Part shown: positions 32,735-42,166 of the stretch, piece after piece
Numbering within the stretch: the stretch's first letter is position 1
Layout of the letters: the number at the start of each line of letters is the position of its first letter
DNA from: Clostridiales bacterium
GTDB lineage: Bacteria; Bacillota; Clostridia; Christensenellales; UBA1242
Assembly: GCA_015069395.1 (NCBI GenBank)
Contig: SVIR01000001.1
Location: 132,392 to 196,391, forward strand
Length of the DNA stretch: 64,000 nt
Direction of reading: 5' to 3'
Made by a program: the position numbers and the translations under genes
The notes under the pieces: model-generated
What the model saw: the letters and a program-made list of their open reading frames with translations, nothing else
Told to the model about the DNA's origin: nothing
Database searches by the model: none

Positions 32735-33481
32735 ATGTTTCTTGCTTTATTTTTTTTAGGTTTTGTGCAAGGGTTGACGGAGTTCTTGCCGGTTTCTTCT
32801 TCTGGACACTTGGTTTTATTTTCAAAAGTTTTCGGAATAGAAGAAAGTCTTTTTGTTAGCATAATTTTGCACGTTGCGACGTTGTTATCTGTGGTGGTTG
32901 TTTTGAGAAAAGAGGTGTGGCATATTATTAGGCACCCATTTTCTAAAGAATCAATGCAACTGATAATGGCCACGATTCCAACTTGCATTATTGCATTGAT
33001 TTTTATGCCGATATTAAAAGATTCGTTTAATGGAGTTTTGTTGCCATTATGTTTTTTGATTTCTGCAATTTTATTGATGTTTTCCCAAAGAGTAAAAAAT
33101 GGAAATAAATTTGATTATAAAACGGCGTTGTTTATGGGAATAGCGCAAGGTTTTGCGATTTTTCCTGGGCTTTCTCGTTCTGGAACCACTATCAGTGCAG
33201 GGTTGTTAAGCAAAGGGGAAAGAGAAAAAGTTACCAAATTTTCGTTCATAATGAGTTTGCCAATAATCGTGCTTTCTCTGATTTTGGAGTTATATGAAAT
33301 TTTTGTGGTGGGGGAATCGATAACTATTCAGTTTTGGCCAATGATTATTTCGTTTTTGACTGCATTTGTAACAGGGGTTTTTGCAATCAAGTTTATGATA
33401 AAGGCAACTGCTAAAGCAAATCTAACTTGGTTTGCTTTGTATCTGGTATTGATAGCAATTATTTCGCTTTTTATCCTTTAA
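32735..33481 (+). CDS. uppP: Undecaprenyl-diphosphatase
   Basis: FVQGLTEFLPVSSSGHLVLF, GLSRSGTTISAGLL. Confidence 0.95.
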   Translation: MFLALFFLGFVQGLTEFLPVSSSGHLVLFSKVFGIEESLFVSIILHVATLLSVVVVLRKEVWHIIRHPFSKESMQLIMATIPTCIIALIFMPILKDSFNGVLLPLCFLISAILLMFSQRVKNGNKFDYKTALFMGIAQGFAIFPGLSRSGTTISAGLLSKGEREKVTKFSFIMSLPIIVLSLILELYEIFVVGESITIQFWPMIISFLTAFVTGVFAIKFMIKATAKANLTWFALYLVLIAIISLFIL

Positions 33482-33541
33482 TTTTTGTCGAAAATTCATA
33501 TCAAATGTTTTTGAAGTAATATAATATGGCAGGAGTGTCCT

Positions 33542-36154
33542 GTGGAAAGTTATCATAGATTATCTGTTTCGGAAAGTTTAGCAAAAATAGATTCCCAAAA
33601 GGAAGGATTGTCACAAAAAGAGGTAGATATTCGGCTGCCTCAAAGTCAAAAAATGCAAATCAAAGACTCAAAGAGGCAATCTTTTTTATCCAAGTTTTGG
33701 GCTCAGATAAAAGAGCTTATGGTTCTGGTGTTGCTTATCTCTGGTATAGTGTCAATTGTTATTGGAATTGCAGAAAAAACTAGTGAGGAAATCGTTGACG
33801 GCGCAATTATTTTAGGAATAGTCGTTATGAATGCTCTTTTTGGCGTATATCAAGAGAGAAAAAGTGAAAAGGCGATTGATAGTTTGAAAAAACTAACGCA
33901 ACCAGAGGCAAGTGTTTTGAGAGAAGGAAAAATTTTCAAAATAAAAACAAACGAATTAGTTTATGGGGATATCGTTTGTTTGAATTCAGGTAGTATTGTT
34001 CCTGCAGATTTGAGGCTTATTGAAACATCAAATATAAAAATAAACGAAGCTTCATTGACAGGCGAAAGTGAAGCAGTTGAAAAGGTTGCTGAATATATTT
34101 ATGCAAAAGAAGTTGGTTTAGGAGACAGAAGAAATATGGCTTATGCAGGCAGTGTTGTAGAAAACGGGCACGCAAAGGGTGTTGTTGTGGCATTGGGCAC
34201 TGAGACCGAAATTGGTAAAATTGCAGAGAGTCTAAAAGAAACAAAAAAAGATCTTACTCCTCTGCAGAAAAATATTCAAGGGGTGGGCAAAATTTTGACT
34301 TATCTAATTTTGCTTGCGGCGACCGTAACTTTTGTTTTGGAAGTTATAAGCAATCCCAATGAAATCTTGCAGGCATTTTTGACGGCAGTTGCGATTTCGG
34401 TTGCAGCCATTCCTGAAAGTATGCCTGCAGTCATAACGATAATTATGAGCTTGGGAATGGCAAAACTTTCTAAGCAAAAAGCTATAGTAAAACAAATGCA
34501 TGCCATTGAAACTTTGGGGGCTTGTGATGTAATTTGTTCGGATAAAACGGGGACGATTACTCAAAATAAAATGAAAGTCACAGATTTTTTTGCTTTTTTT
34601 GATAAAAATAGCGCAAATTTTGATGTGTTTTTAAAAATTATGGTTTTGTGTAACGATGCTCAGCTTGGAGAGAATGGTGTTGTCGGGGGTTCAACAGAAG
34701 TTGCACTGGTTGAATTTGCCAATCAATATGAGTACAACAAATTTGACTTAGAAAAAAAATATTTGCGCATAGACGAAATGCCGTTTAATTCTCAAAAGAA
34801 AATGATGTCTACGCTCAATATTGTTGATGGGGAAAAGATAGTTTTTGTAAAGGGTGCTTTAGATAGAGTTTTGGTTAGATGCAAATATTATCTAAAAAAT
34901 GACAAAGTTGAAGAGTTGGACGAGAAAACAAAACAAAAGATTTTAAAAGAGAATCAAAAACTTTGTAACAGGGCATTAAGAGTTATTAGTTTTGCATATA
35001 AAGAAAGTGAAGTTTTGGACGAAGAAGACTTGATTTTTGCTGGTCTTTGTGGATTGCAAGATCCTCCTCGTCCGGAGATTTTTGAAGCTGTAAAGTCTTG
35101 CCGTAGTGCAGGTATGAGACCGATAATGATTACGGGGGACTACAAAGATACGGCTTTTGCAATTGCGAAAGAGGTCGGCATAGCGAAAAATTTGAATGAG
35201 GTTATTTCTGGGGAAGAAATAGACTTGCTTTCGGACGAAGAATTTTTGAAAGTTGTGGAGAAGAAAAATATTTTTGCTAGAGTAAGTCCGGCACACAAAG
35301 TTAGGATAGTTTCAGCCTTAAAAGAAAGAGGACATATTGTCGCTATGACTGGTGATGGAGTTAATGATGCCCCAAGCTTGAAAAAGGCTGACATTGGAAT
35401 TGGAATGGGAAAAACCGGAACCGATGTGACAAAAGATGTTGCAGATATTATTGTTACAGACGACAATTTTGCGACGATAGTAGTCGCAGTTAAAGAAGGT
35501 CGAAAAATTTATGGAAATATTCAAAAAACGATAAAATATCTTTTTTCTGCAAATATGGCAGAGATTTTGGCTTTGTTTTTTGTGACTATTTTATTTCCGG
35601 GAAAAACATTTTTGTTGCCAGTTCAAATTTTGTTTGTAAATTTGATAACTGATTCTCTTCCAGCAATCGCACTTGGTGTAGAGCCTATTGAAAAATCTAC
35701 AATGCTTGAAAAACCGAGAAGCAAAAAAGATACGTTGTTTTCAAACGGGGTGGGTATAAGTATTACTGTATTGGGCACAATTCAAACATTGCTTACGATG
35801 GGAGCATATCTTTTTGGTATGTTTCTTTATAATGATGCTATTGCAATAACCATGGCGTTTTATACACTCAATCTCATTCAACTTTTCTATATGTTTACAG
35901 CAAGAACAAAAGAAAGTTGTTTTAAAAGCAATCCGTTCAAAAACAAGTTTTTTACACTGTCTTTAATAGTTGGGTTTGGGTTATTGTTTTTAATGATGTT
36001 TACGGAACTCGGCAATCTTTTGCAGTTGCAACCTCTTAATTTTACTTGTTGGGCTGTTGTTTTTGCTTTATCAATTTCAATTATATTTATTGGAGAGATT
36101 TACAAACTTTGCGAAAAGAAGTTTTTAAAAATAAAAGAAAAATACAAAAAATAG
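33542..36154 (+). CDS. Cation-translocating P-type ATPase (Ca2+-type)
   Basis: GTG start; EASLTGES, SDKTGTITQNK, TGDGVNDAPSLKKADIGI. Confidence 0.95.
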   Translation: MESYHRLSVSESLAKIDSQKEGLSQKEVDIRLPQSQKMQIKDSKRQSFLSKFWAQIKELMVLVLLISGIVSIVIGIAEKTSEEIVDGAIILGIVVMNALFGVYQERKSEKAIDSLKKLTQPEASVLREGKIFKIKTNELVYGDIVCLNSGSIVPADLRLIETSNIKINEASLTGESEAVEKVAEYIYAKEVGLGDRRNMAYAGSVVENGHAKGVVVALGTETEIGKIAESLKETKKDLTPLQKNIQGVGKILTYLILLAATVTFVLEVISNPNEILQAFLTAVAISVAAIPESMPAVITIIMSLGMAKLSKQKAIVKQMHAIETLGACDVICSDKTGTITQNKMKVTDFFAFFDKNSANFDVFLKIMVLCNDAQLGENGVVGGSTEVALVEFANQYEYNKFDLEKKYLRIDEMPFNSQKKMMSTLNIVDGEKIVFVKGALDRVLVRCKYYLKNDKVEELDEKTKQKILKENQKLCNRALRVISFAYKESEVLDEEDLIFAGLCGLQDPPRPEIFEAVKSCRSAGMRPIMITGDYKDTAFAIAKEVGIAKNLNEVISGEEIDLLSDEEFLKVVEKKNIFARVSPAHKVRIVSALKERGHIVAMTGDGVNDAPSLKKADIGIGMGKTGTDVTKDVADIIVTDDNFATIVVAVKEGRKIYGNIQKTIKYLFSANMAEILALFFVTILFPGKTFLLPVQILFVNLITDSLPAIALGVEPIEKSTMLEKPRSKKDTLFSNGVGISITVLGTIQTLLTMGAYLFGMFLYNDAIAITMAFYTLNLIQLFYMFTARTKESCFKSNPFKNKFFTLSLIVGFGLLFLMMFTELGNLLQLQPLNFTCWAVVFALSISIIFIGEIYKLCEKKFLKIKEKYKK

Positions 36155-36156
36155 CG

Positions 36157-36176
36157 ATTTTCAACGCTGTTTTTTA
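36157..36176 (+). terminator. Weak intrinsic terminator after the P-type ATPase
   Basis: AGCGATTTTCAACGCT followed by GTTTTTT. Confidence 0.4.
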
Positions 36177-36268
36177 ATAATTTTTAATAATTTTTTAAAC
36201 TTTTTAATAATTTTTTATTAATTTTTCAAAAATAAAAGCAATAAAAAACCAATAAAAATGTTAAAAAA
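36170..36268. other. Phased A/T-tract region (predicted curved DNA) upstream of holB
   Basis: T-runs at 36170-75, 36181-85, 36191-96, 36201-05, 36211-16, 36222-26; mean spacing about 10.3 bp. Confidence 0.65.
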
Positions 36269-36271
36269 GTA

Positions 36272-36299
36272 TTTACGTTTTATAGATTTTTGTGATAAT
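36272..36299 (+). promoter_or_regulatory. Promoter of holB (TTTACG-16-GATAAT, extended -10), ending 8 nt before the ATG
   Basis: TG-T-GATAAT at 36294-36299; no SD before the ATG at 36308. Confidence 0.55.
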
Positions 36300-36307
36300 A
36301 TAATATT

Positions 36308-37264
36308 ATGAATTTAGCAGAAATTATAAAGAGTCAAGAGTTTTTTAAAAATCTTATTCAAAAAAAACAAGAGGGCACAATATCAAACGCCCTAATGTTT
36401 TTGTGTGAGGACGAATATACAAGCAAGCCGGCGTTGATTTTGTCGGCTTTAATGCTTCAGTACAAAACCTTTGAACTTTTTAATGAAAACAGTGCAGAAT
36501 TTAAAAAACTCGAGCAGGGGACTGACTTAGACATAAAGGTTTATCCAAAAAATCAACTCAAACTTTTGGTGGGGGATTCAAACGAAATTGTTTCAGAGGC
36601 TTATATCAAGCCAGTAAATTTGCCATATAAGATTTTTATAATTCATAATATTGACAAGTCTACTGACGAAGCCCAAAACAAGTTGTTGAAGGTTTTGGAA
36701 GAGCCTCCTCAAAATGTCTATTTTTTGCTGAGTGCAAAAAGTTTTGAACGAGTATTGCCAACGATCAGAAGTCGTTGTGAAAGAATAAGGGTTTTTCCAA
36801 TGTCTCAAGAAGAGATTGGAAGATATGTTCAAGACGACTTAGCAAAGATATTGGGCAGGGGTTATATCGGAAAAACTTTGGAACTTGCAAAAAATGAGGA
36901 ATTGAAACAAATATCAAATTTTGCTGTTTCAATTTTTGCAGAGCTCAAAGGCAGCAAGCAAGTTTTGAAGTTTTCAAAGAGGTTCTTAGAACTTAAAGAC
37001 AATCTTGATTTAATTTTGGAAGTGTTGACTCTTTGTATCGAAGATATTTTGAAAATCAAATGTGAAAGTGAAAATTTGTGTAGGCTGGTTCCGTTTAAAG
37101 AAGCATTGAAGGATATCGAACAGGAATATTCAGTTGAGGCATTGTGTGAAATTTCAAAGTTAATTTCAAATTTAAGAGAAAAGATAGAATTTAATGCAAA
37201 TTTAACTATCGCAATTGACAATTTTTTGCTTAAAATCTTGGAGGTTAAATATTTATGCAAGTAG
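36308..37264 (+). CDS. holB: DNA polymerase III delta-prime subunit
   Basis: AQNKLLKVLEEPPQNVYFLLSAKSFERVLPTIRSRCERI; located upstream of ricT. Confidence 0.88.
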   Translation: MNLAEIIKSQEFFKNLIQKKQEGTISNALMFLCEDEYTSKPALILSALMLQYKTFELFNENSAEFKKLEQGTDLDIKVYPKNQLKLLVGDSNEIVSEAYIKPVNLPYKIFIIHNIDKSTDEAQNKLLKVLEEPPQNVYFLLSAKSFERVLPTIRSRCERIRVFPMSQEEIGRYVQDDLAKILGRGYIGKTLELAKNEELKQISNFAVSIFAELKGSKQVLKFSKRFLELKDNLDLILEVLTLCIEDILKIKCESENLCRLVPFKEALKDIEQEYSVEALCEISKLISNLREKIEFNANLTIAIDNFLLKILEVKYLCK

Positions 37265-38073
37265 AAGTAGTAGGGATAAAATTTAAAAATAGCAATCATA
37301 TATATTCTTTTGATCCAAACGATTTGGAACTAAAAAAGGGGGAATATGTTTTAGTTGACACAGAAAAGGGGGCAGACCTTGGAGTTGTAATAAAAGAAAG
37401 AGAAAAAATCGATGCAACGACTTTGCAAGCACCTCTGAAAAAAGTGTTAAAAATTGCGACGAAAGAAATGGTTAAAAAGGCTGAAGAATATGACAAAGAG
37501 GCTGAAAATCTTTATCCACAAGTAAAAAGCATTGTCAAAGAATTTGGTCTTGAAATGAAGATTGTTAAGATTGAAGCCAATTATGACAACACTCGCTATG
37601 TAATAAATTTTACGTCTGAAAATAGAGTTGATTTTAGAGAATTGGTTAAAAAACTTGCAGAAACTTTTAAAAAGAGAATTGAGTTGCGTCAAATTGGGAG
37701 CCGTGACGAAGTGAGAATGCTAGGAGGCTTTGGCCCTTGTGGAAAGATTTGTTGTTGTGTTCAAAATATGGGAGAGTTTGATCATGTGTCAATGAAGATG
37801 GCAAAAAATCAAAACCTTTCACTTAATCCGGCGAGTATAAGTGGGCTCTGTGGAAAACTTATGTGTTGTATTGCTTACGAAAACTCAACTTATCAAGAAT
37901 CAATTAAATTGATGCCAAAAGTAGGCGCTCAGGTTTCGACAAAAGAAGGTAAAGGAACGGTAGTGTTCAATGATTTGTTGAAGCGTGAAGTTGATGTAAA
38001 GTTTGTCAAAGGAGAAGATTCTGAAATCAAAACTTTTACTCTTGATCAAATCAATTTTAAGAAGGAAAATTAA
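37255..38073 (+). CDS. ricT: PSP1-domain protein RicT/YaaT
   Basis: MLGGFGPCGKICCC...MKMAKNQNLSLNPASISGLCGKLMCCIAYE. Confidence 0.93.
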   Translation: MQVEVVGIKFKNSNHIYSFDPNDLELKKGEYVLVDTEKGADLGVVIKEREKIDATTLQAPLKKVLKIATKEMVKKAEEYDKEAENLYPQVKSIVKEFGLEMKIVKIEANYDNTRYVINFTSENRVDFRELVKKLAETFKKRIELRQIGSRDEVRMLGGFGPCGKICCCVQNMGEFDHVSMKMAKNQNLSLNPASISGLCGKLMCCIAYENSTYQESIKLMPKVGAQVSTKEGKGTVVFNDLLKREVDVKFVKGEDSEIKTFTLDQINFKKEN

Positions 38074-38074
38074 T

Positions 38075-38794
38075 ATGTTGCAAGAGGGCGAAAGATTAGA
38101 AGATTTGCAATACAAAGGACTTAAAATCATTCAAAACAAAAATCTTTATAATTTTACAGGCGATAGTGTGGTTTTGGCAAACTTCGTAAAAGGAAAAAAC
38201 TTGGCCATAGAGATAGGCGCAGGAAGTGGGGTCATATCAATATTGGTGGCAGCGAAAACCAATATCGAAAAGATTTTAGCTTTTGAAATTCAACCAGAAA
38301 TGCAAAACCTTTGCAAAAAAAATATAGAGTTAAACTCTTTGCAAGAAAAAATTACGCTTGTGAGTGACGATGTTAAAAATTTTGAGAAATATATTTCTGC
38401 AGGAAGTGTAGACGTCGTTTTTTCAAATCCTCCATATTTTAAAGAAACAAACTTTGTGCAGTCTAAAGTCAAAAAAATTGCCAAAGAAGAGGTTTGTTTG
38501 CCACTGGAAATTCTTACAAAGGTGGCGTCAAAAATGCTTAAAGTAGGAGGAAGTTTTTATTGCTGTTATACGGCAGAAAGAATATGCGAAATGATTTCTT
38601 CGTGCAAGAAAAACAAACTTACAATAAAAGAGTTGTTTTTTACAGAAAATGGTAAAGGAGAAGTAAAACTTGCTTTATTTAAAGCCGTTAAGGGTGGAAA
38701 AGAGGGTGTTAAGATTTATCCAAATTTGGTTACTAATGAAGAAAACGGAAACTATTTAGAGACTCTCCATACGAAATATATAGGAGCTAAATAA
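38075..38794 (+). CDS. tRNA1(Val) (adenine-N6)-methyltransferase-like protein (start corrected from 38003)
   Basis: AIEIGAGSGVISILVA SAM motif; VFSNPPYF catalytic NPPY; synteny downstream of ricT. Confidence 0.88.
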   Translation: MLQEGERLEDLQYKGLKIIQNKNLYNFTGDSVVLANFVKGKNLAIEIGAGSGVISILVAAKTNIEKILAFEIQPEMQNLCKKNIELNSLQEKITLVSDDVKNFEKYISAGSVDVVFSNPPYFKETNFVQSKVKKIAKEEVCLPLEILTKVASKMLKVGGSFYCCYTAERICEMISSCKKNKLTIKELFFTENGKGEVKLALFKAVKGGKEGVKIYPNLVTNEENGNYLETLHTKYIGAK

Positions 38795-39293
38795 ATCTGC
38801 ACAATACACAGCCAACTATTGTCCCGATAAGCGAACAAATCAATGCGACGGGTATAGCATACAAAAGTTTCTTTACTTTGGTCTGAGAAATATATACAGT
38901 AGCTACATAAAAAATTGTCTCGCTACAACCCATAATTACACAGGCACATCTTGAGATATAGCTGTCCGGTCCATAGGTTGTGAAGATGCTTTCCAAAATT
39001 CCGAAACTACCGCTTCCGGTAAATGGCCTTAATAAAACAAGTTCGCAAAGTTCGGTAGGAATGCCAAGAGCATTAAAAATTGGAGAAAGAAAAGTTGCCA
39101 ACAAGTCGGTTATGCCACTTATTCTTAAAAGTGCAACTGCGATTAGAATAGATGCAATAAAAGGAAAAATCTCGACAACCAAACTTATTGCACCTTTTGC
39201 ACCTTTGACAAATGTGTCATAGGTGTTTATTTTTTTTAGGTAACAATAAATAAACAAAGAAATGAAAATAATGGGCAATATATAAGCACTCAT
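38787..39293 (-). CDS. spmB: Spore maturation protein B
   Basis: LRPFTGSGSFGILESIFTTYGPDSYISRCACVIMGCSETIFYV; paired with spmA. Confidence 0.93.
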   Translation of the reverse strand: MSAYILPIIFISLFIYCYLKKINTYDTFVKGAKGAISLVVEIFPFIASILIAVALLRISGITDLLATFLSPIFNALGIPTELCELVLLRPFTGSGSFGILESIFTTYGPDSYISRCACVIMGCSETIFYVATVYISQTKVKKLLYAIPVALICSLIGTIVGCVLCRFI

Positions 39294-39859
39294 TTTTTTC
39301 TCCAGTTTCTTAATCTTTCAATCCCGTGGACCAACAAAATCCCCGTTATTGTTGTTATTGCAGTAGCTATCAGAGTTGGAACAATTATATCTGCCGGGTT
39401 TAGAGAGCCTGCGCTTGTCCTAAGCCCAATTACGGTTGTTGGCAACAGTTGAATTGATGTAGCATTGATTACGATAAGCATTATCATTGCGAAATTCGCT
39501 CTGCCTGATTTGTCGTCTAGTGTTTGCATTGCTTTGATGCCGATAGGAGTAGATGCATTTCCAAGGCCTAGCATATTTGCAGAGAGGTTGAGGGCAATCA
39601 TTCTTTCTGCTTCTGGATTGTTGATTTTGAATATCTTTTTAATTAGAGGTCTTAAAAGTTTTGCTAGTTTTTCTCCAAGACCGGAGACATTTACGAGCTC
39701 TAAAACTCCGAGCCAAACTGCATAAACAGCACAAAGTTCGATACAAAGCTCAAGGGCTTCTGTTGACGCTCCAATCATTTCGGACAAAACAGCCCCTGGA
39801 TTTGTAATCAACAAAACCAAAATGCTTGCCAACATCATAATTGTCCAAAATATGTTCAT
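39290..39859 (-). CDS. spmA: Spore maturation protein A (start corrected from 39979)
   Basis: MNIFWTIMMLASILVLLITNPGAVLSEM; ALNLSANMLGLGNASTPIGIKAMQTL. Confidence 0.93.
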   Translation of the reverse strand: MNIFWTIMMLASILVLLITNPGAVLSEMIGASTEALELCIELCAVYAVWLGVLELVNVSGLGEKLAKLLRPLIKKIFKINNPEAERMIALNLSANMLGLGNASTPIGIKAMQTLDDKSGRANFAMIMLIVINATSIQLLPTTVIGLRTSAGSLNPADIIVPTLIATAITTITGILLVHGIERLRNWRKK

Positions 39860-39917
39860 AACAAAGTTTATGATTTTTAAATTTCTAAAAGACCTCTTTT
39901 TAAATTTTATAAACAAA

Positions 39918-39946
39918 TTGACAATGAAGAATTGATTTGATAAGAT
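39918..39946 (+). promoter_or_regulatory. Promoter of tatD (TTGACA-17-TAAGAT), 6 nt before the ATG
   Basis: Perfect -35, 17-nt spacer, extended TG-A-TAAGAT. Confidence 0.7.
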
Positions 39947-39952
39947 AATACT

Positions 39953-40714
39953 ATGAGATTGATTGATATTCACGCACATTTGACAGATGCAAAATATGAC
40001 GATTTAAAAGAGGTTGTTGAAAGAGCAAACGAAAAGTATGTAGACACAATAGTATGCTCTTCTTATGATATTACATCTTCATTGCAATCTCTTAAAATCG
40101 CAAAAGACTTTAAAGGTGTTTATGTCAATGTTGGCATTCACCCAGAAAATGTAGACGGCTTTGAAGACTCGCAAATTGAGAAGTTGAAAGAGTTGGCAAA
40201 ACTAGAAAAAGTTGTTGCCATAGGGGAGATAGGATTAGATTATCACTACACGTCAGAAAACAAAGATTTGCAAAAAGAAGTATTCAGGAAACAAATTGCA
40301 TTAGCCAATGAAGTTGGTTTGCCTATTGTGGTCCATAGCAGAGATGCAATTGGAGACACTATAGAGCTTTTGAAAAAATGTCCTCCACAAAAAGAAAGTT
40401 TGTTGCATTGTTATAGTGGAAGCATAGAGTCGGCAGAGGTTTTTATGAAAATGGGGTTTTCCTTTTCGTTTGGTGGGGTTTGTACTTTTGCAAACGCAAA
40501 AAGTGTAGTAGAAGTCATTAAGAAACTTCCTATTGAAAAGATACTCCTTGAAACAGATTGTCCTTATCTTGCACCGGTTCCGTTTAGGGGGCAAAGGAAT
40601 GAACCAAAAAACATTGTTTGCATTGCAGATATGATTGCAAAAATAAAAGGAATAAGCATTGAAGAAGTCGCACAGAAAACTTGTGAAAATGCGAAAAGGT
40701 TGTTTAACATATGA
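39953..40714 (+). CDS. tatD: TatD family DNase
   Basis: MRLIDIHAHLTDAKYDD, GEIGLDYH, LLETDCPYLAP. Confidence 0.95.
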   Translation: MRLIDIHAHLTDAKYDDLKEVVERANEKYVDTIVCSSYDITSSLQSLKIAKDFKGVYVNVGIHPENVDGFEDSQIEKLKELAKLEKVVAIGEIGLDYHYTSENKDLQKEVFRKQIALANEVGLPIVVHSRDAIGDTIELLKKCPPQKESLLHCYSGSIESAEVFMKMGFSFSFGGVCTFANAKSVVEVIKKLPIEKILLETDCPYLAPVPFRGQRNEPKNIVCIADMIAKIKGISIEEVAQKTCENAKRLFNI

Positions 40715-41496
40715 AAGATTTTGTTTTTAAGAAAAAGTTTGGACAGAATTTTATTTCTGACAAAAATTTATTGAATGCCATCGCAGAAGATGCAGAGATT
40801 TCTTCAGAAGACGAGGTTCTTGAAATTGGAGCTGGAGCAGGAAGTTTAACTGAAGTGCTTGGTGAAAAAGCTTCAAAAGTCGTGTCTTTTGAGATCGATA
40901 AAGATTTGCAACAACATCTTTTGGGGTTGAATTTAGAAAATGTAGAATTTATTTTTCAAGATTTTATGAAGACCCAGATGCAAGATGTTGAAAGCCGATT
41001 TTCAAAAAACTATAAGGTTGTTGCAAACTTGCCATATTATATTACAACGCCGATAATATTTAGATTGCTAGAAGAAAGCTCAAAGCTCGATAGTTTGACA
41101 ATTATGGTTCAAAAAGAGGTTGCTGAAAGAATCTGTGCTAGTGTAGGAGGCAAAGATTATGGCATTTTGACAGTAATGACAAATTTTTACGGAATGCCAA
41201 AAATCACAAGGATTATCAAAAGACAGATGTTTTTTCCCGTGCCAAATGTGGACTCTGCACTATTGAATATTAAACTAGAATCAAAATATCCAAATATTGA
41301 TGCACAAAAGTTCTCAAAGTTTGTTAAGGCTTGTTTCTCAATGCGTAGAAAAACATTGTTGAACAATTTATCAACATTGATAGCAAAAGAAAAACTTAAG
41401 TCTGTTTTGGACGAACAAACTTTAGGTAGACGTGCTGAGACGATTTCTTTGCAAGAATTTGTAATCTTGTTTGAAAAACTAAGTAACAATTTTTAA
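40711..41496 (+). CDS. rsmA: 16S rRNA dimethyladenosine transferase
   Basis: KKKFGQNFISDKNLL, VLEIGAGAGSLTEVL, ANLPYYITTPI. Confidence 0.96.
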   Translation: MKDFVFKKKFGQNFISDKNLLNAIAEDAEISSEDEVLEIGAGAGSLTEVLGEKASKVVSFEIDKDLQQHLLGLNLENVEFIFQDFMKTQMQDVESRFSKNYKVVANLPYYITTPIIFRLLEESSKLDSLTIMVQKEVAERICASVGGKDYGILTVMTNFYGMPKITRIIKRQMFFPVPNVDSALLNIKLESKYPNIDAQKFSKFVKACFSMRRKTLLNNLSTLIAKEKLKSVLDEQTLGRRAETISLQEFVILFEKLSNNF

Positions 41497-41517
41497 AAAT
41501 CTATAATATAAATTATT

Positions 41518-41700
41518 ATGAAAAACAACGAAAGCGAAATAGTGCTGTTGGCTTCGTCTTTTGCTATGCAACTGACAAAAGGCTTGAGTTTGGAAGAACT
41601 TGAAGATTTGAAAATTTTTCTAAACCAAGTCTGTTGCTCGGTAAATTCGCTTATCTCAATAAAACTTTGCAATTTGAAAAAAAATAAAAACCAACACTAA
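41518..41700 (+). CDS. Small conserved helical protein (60 aa), unknown
   Basis: SEIVLLASSFAMQLTKGLSLEELEDLKIFLNQVCCSV; TATAAT 10 nt upstream; stop codon lies in the terminator loop. Confidence 0.6.
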   Translation: MKNNESEIVLLASSFAMQLTKGLSLEELEDLKIFLNQVCCSVNSLISIKLCNLKKNKNQH

Positions 41701-41713
41701 AGTTGGTTTTTTT
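41686..41713. terminator. Bidirectional terminator between the 60-aa gene and rplI
   Basis: AAAAACCAAC-ACTAAA-GTTGGTTTTTTT. Confidence 0.8.
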
Positions 41714-41719
41714 GATTTG

Positions 41720-42166
41720 TTATTTTGTTGCTTTAACTTCAACTTGAAACTTTGCAGAAATTTCGGGATATACTTTTGCTACAACATTATACAACCCAGT
41801 ATTTTTGATTGGTTCTTTCAAATCAATCTTTTTCTTATCAAGCTTGATGTTGAGTTTTTCAAGAGCTTCTGAAATTTCTTTGCTTGTTACAGAACCAAAG
41901 GTTTTTCCATTTTCTCCACATTTGATTGTCAAACTTACGACTTTGCCTTCAATTTTTTTTGCAAGTTCTTGTGCTGCTAAAACTTCTTGTTGTTTGTGAT
42001 ATTTTGTAGCTTCGCCTTGGATTTTGTTTTCGCTTATTGCAGTTTTGTCAGCAAGTTTAGCAAAGTTGTTTTTGAAAAGAAAGTTTTTTGCAAATCCGTC
42101 AGCAACTTCTTTGATTTCTCCTTTTTTGCCAGTGCCTTTTACATCTTTAAGTAATACAACTTTCAT
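41720..42166 (-). CDS. rplI: 50S ribosomal protein L9
   Basis: [31 protein letters not shown]. Confidence 0.97.
   Translation of the reverse strand: MKVVLLKDVKGTGKKGEIKEVADGFAKNFLFKNNFAKLADKTAISENKIQGEATKYHKQQEVLAAQELAKKIEGKVVSLTIKCGENGKTFGSVTSKEISEALEKLNIKLDKKKIDLKEPIKNTGLYNVVAKVYPEISAKFQVEVKATK

Noticed and set aside
33526-33558. Upstream ORF (MAGVSCGKLSS) and CAGGA-GTG-TCCTG hairpin sequestering the ATPase RBS
   Set aside because: TATAAT at 33520-33525 directly abuts the ATG, so the uORF start and part of the hairpin would probably not be transcribed.
38003-38074. Long N-terminus of the methyltransferase ORF
   Set aside because: Overlaps ricT; the ATG at 38075 fits the family start MLQEGERLEDLQ.
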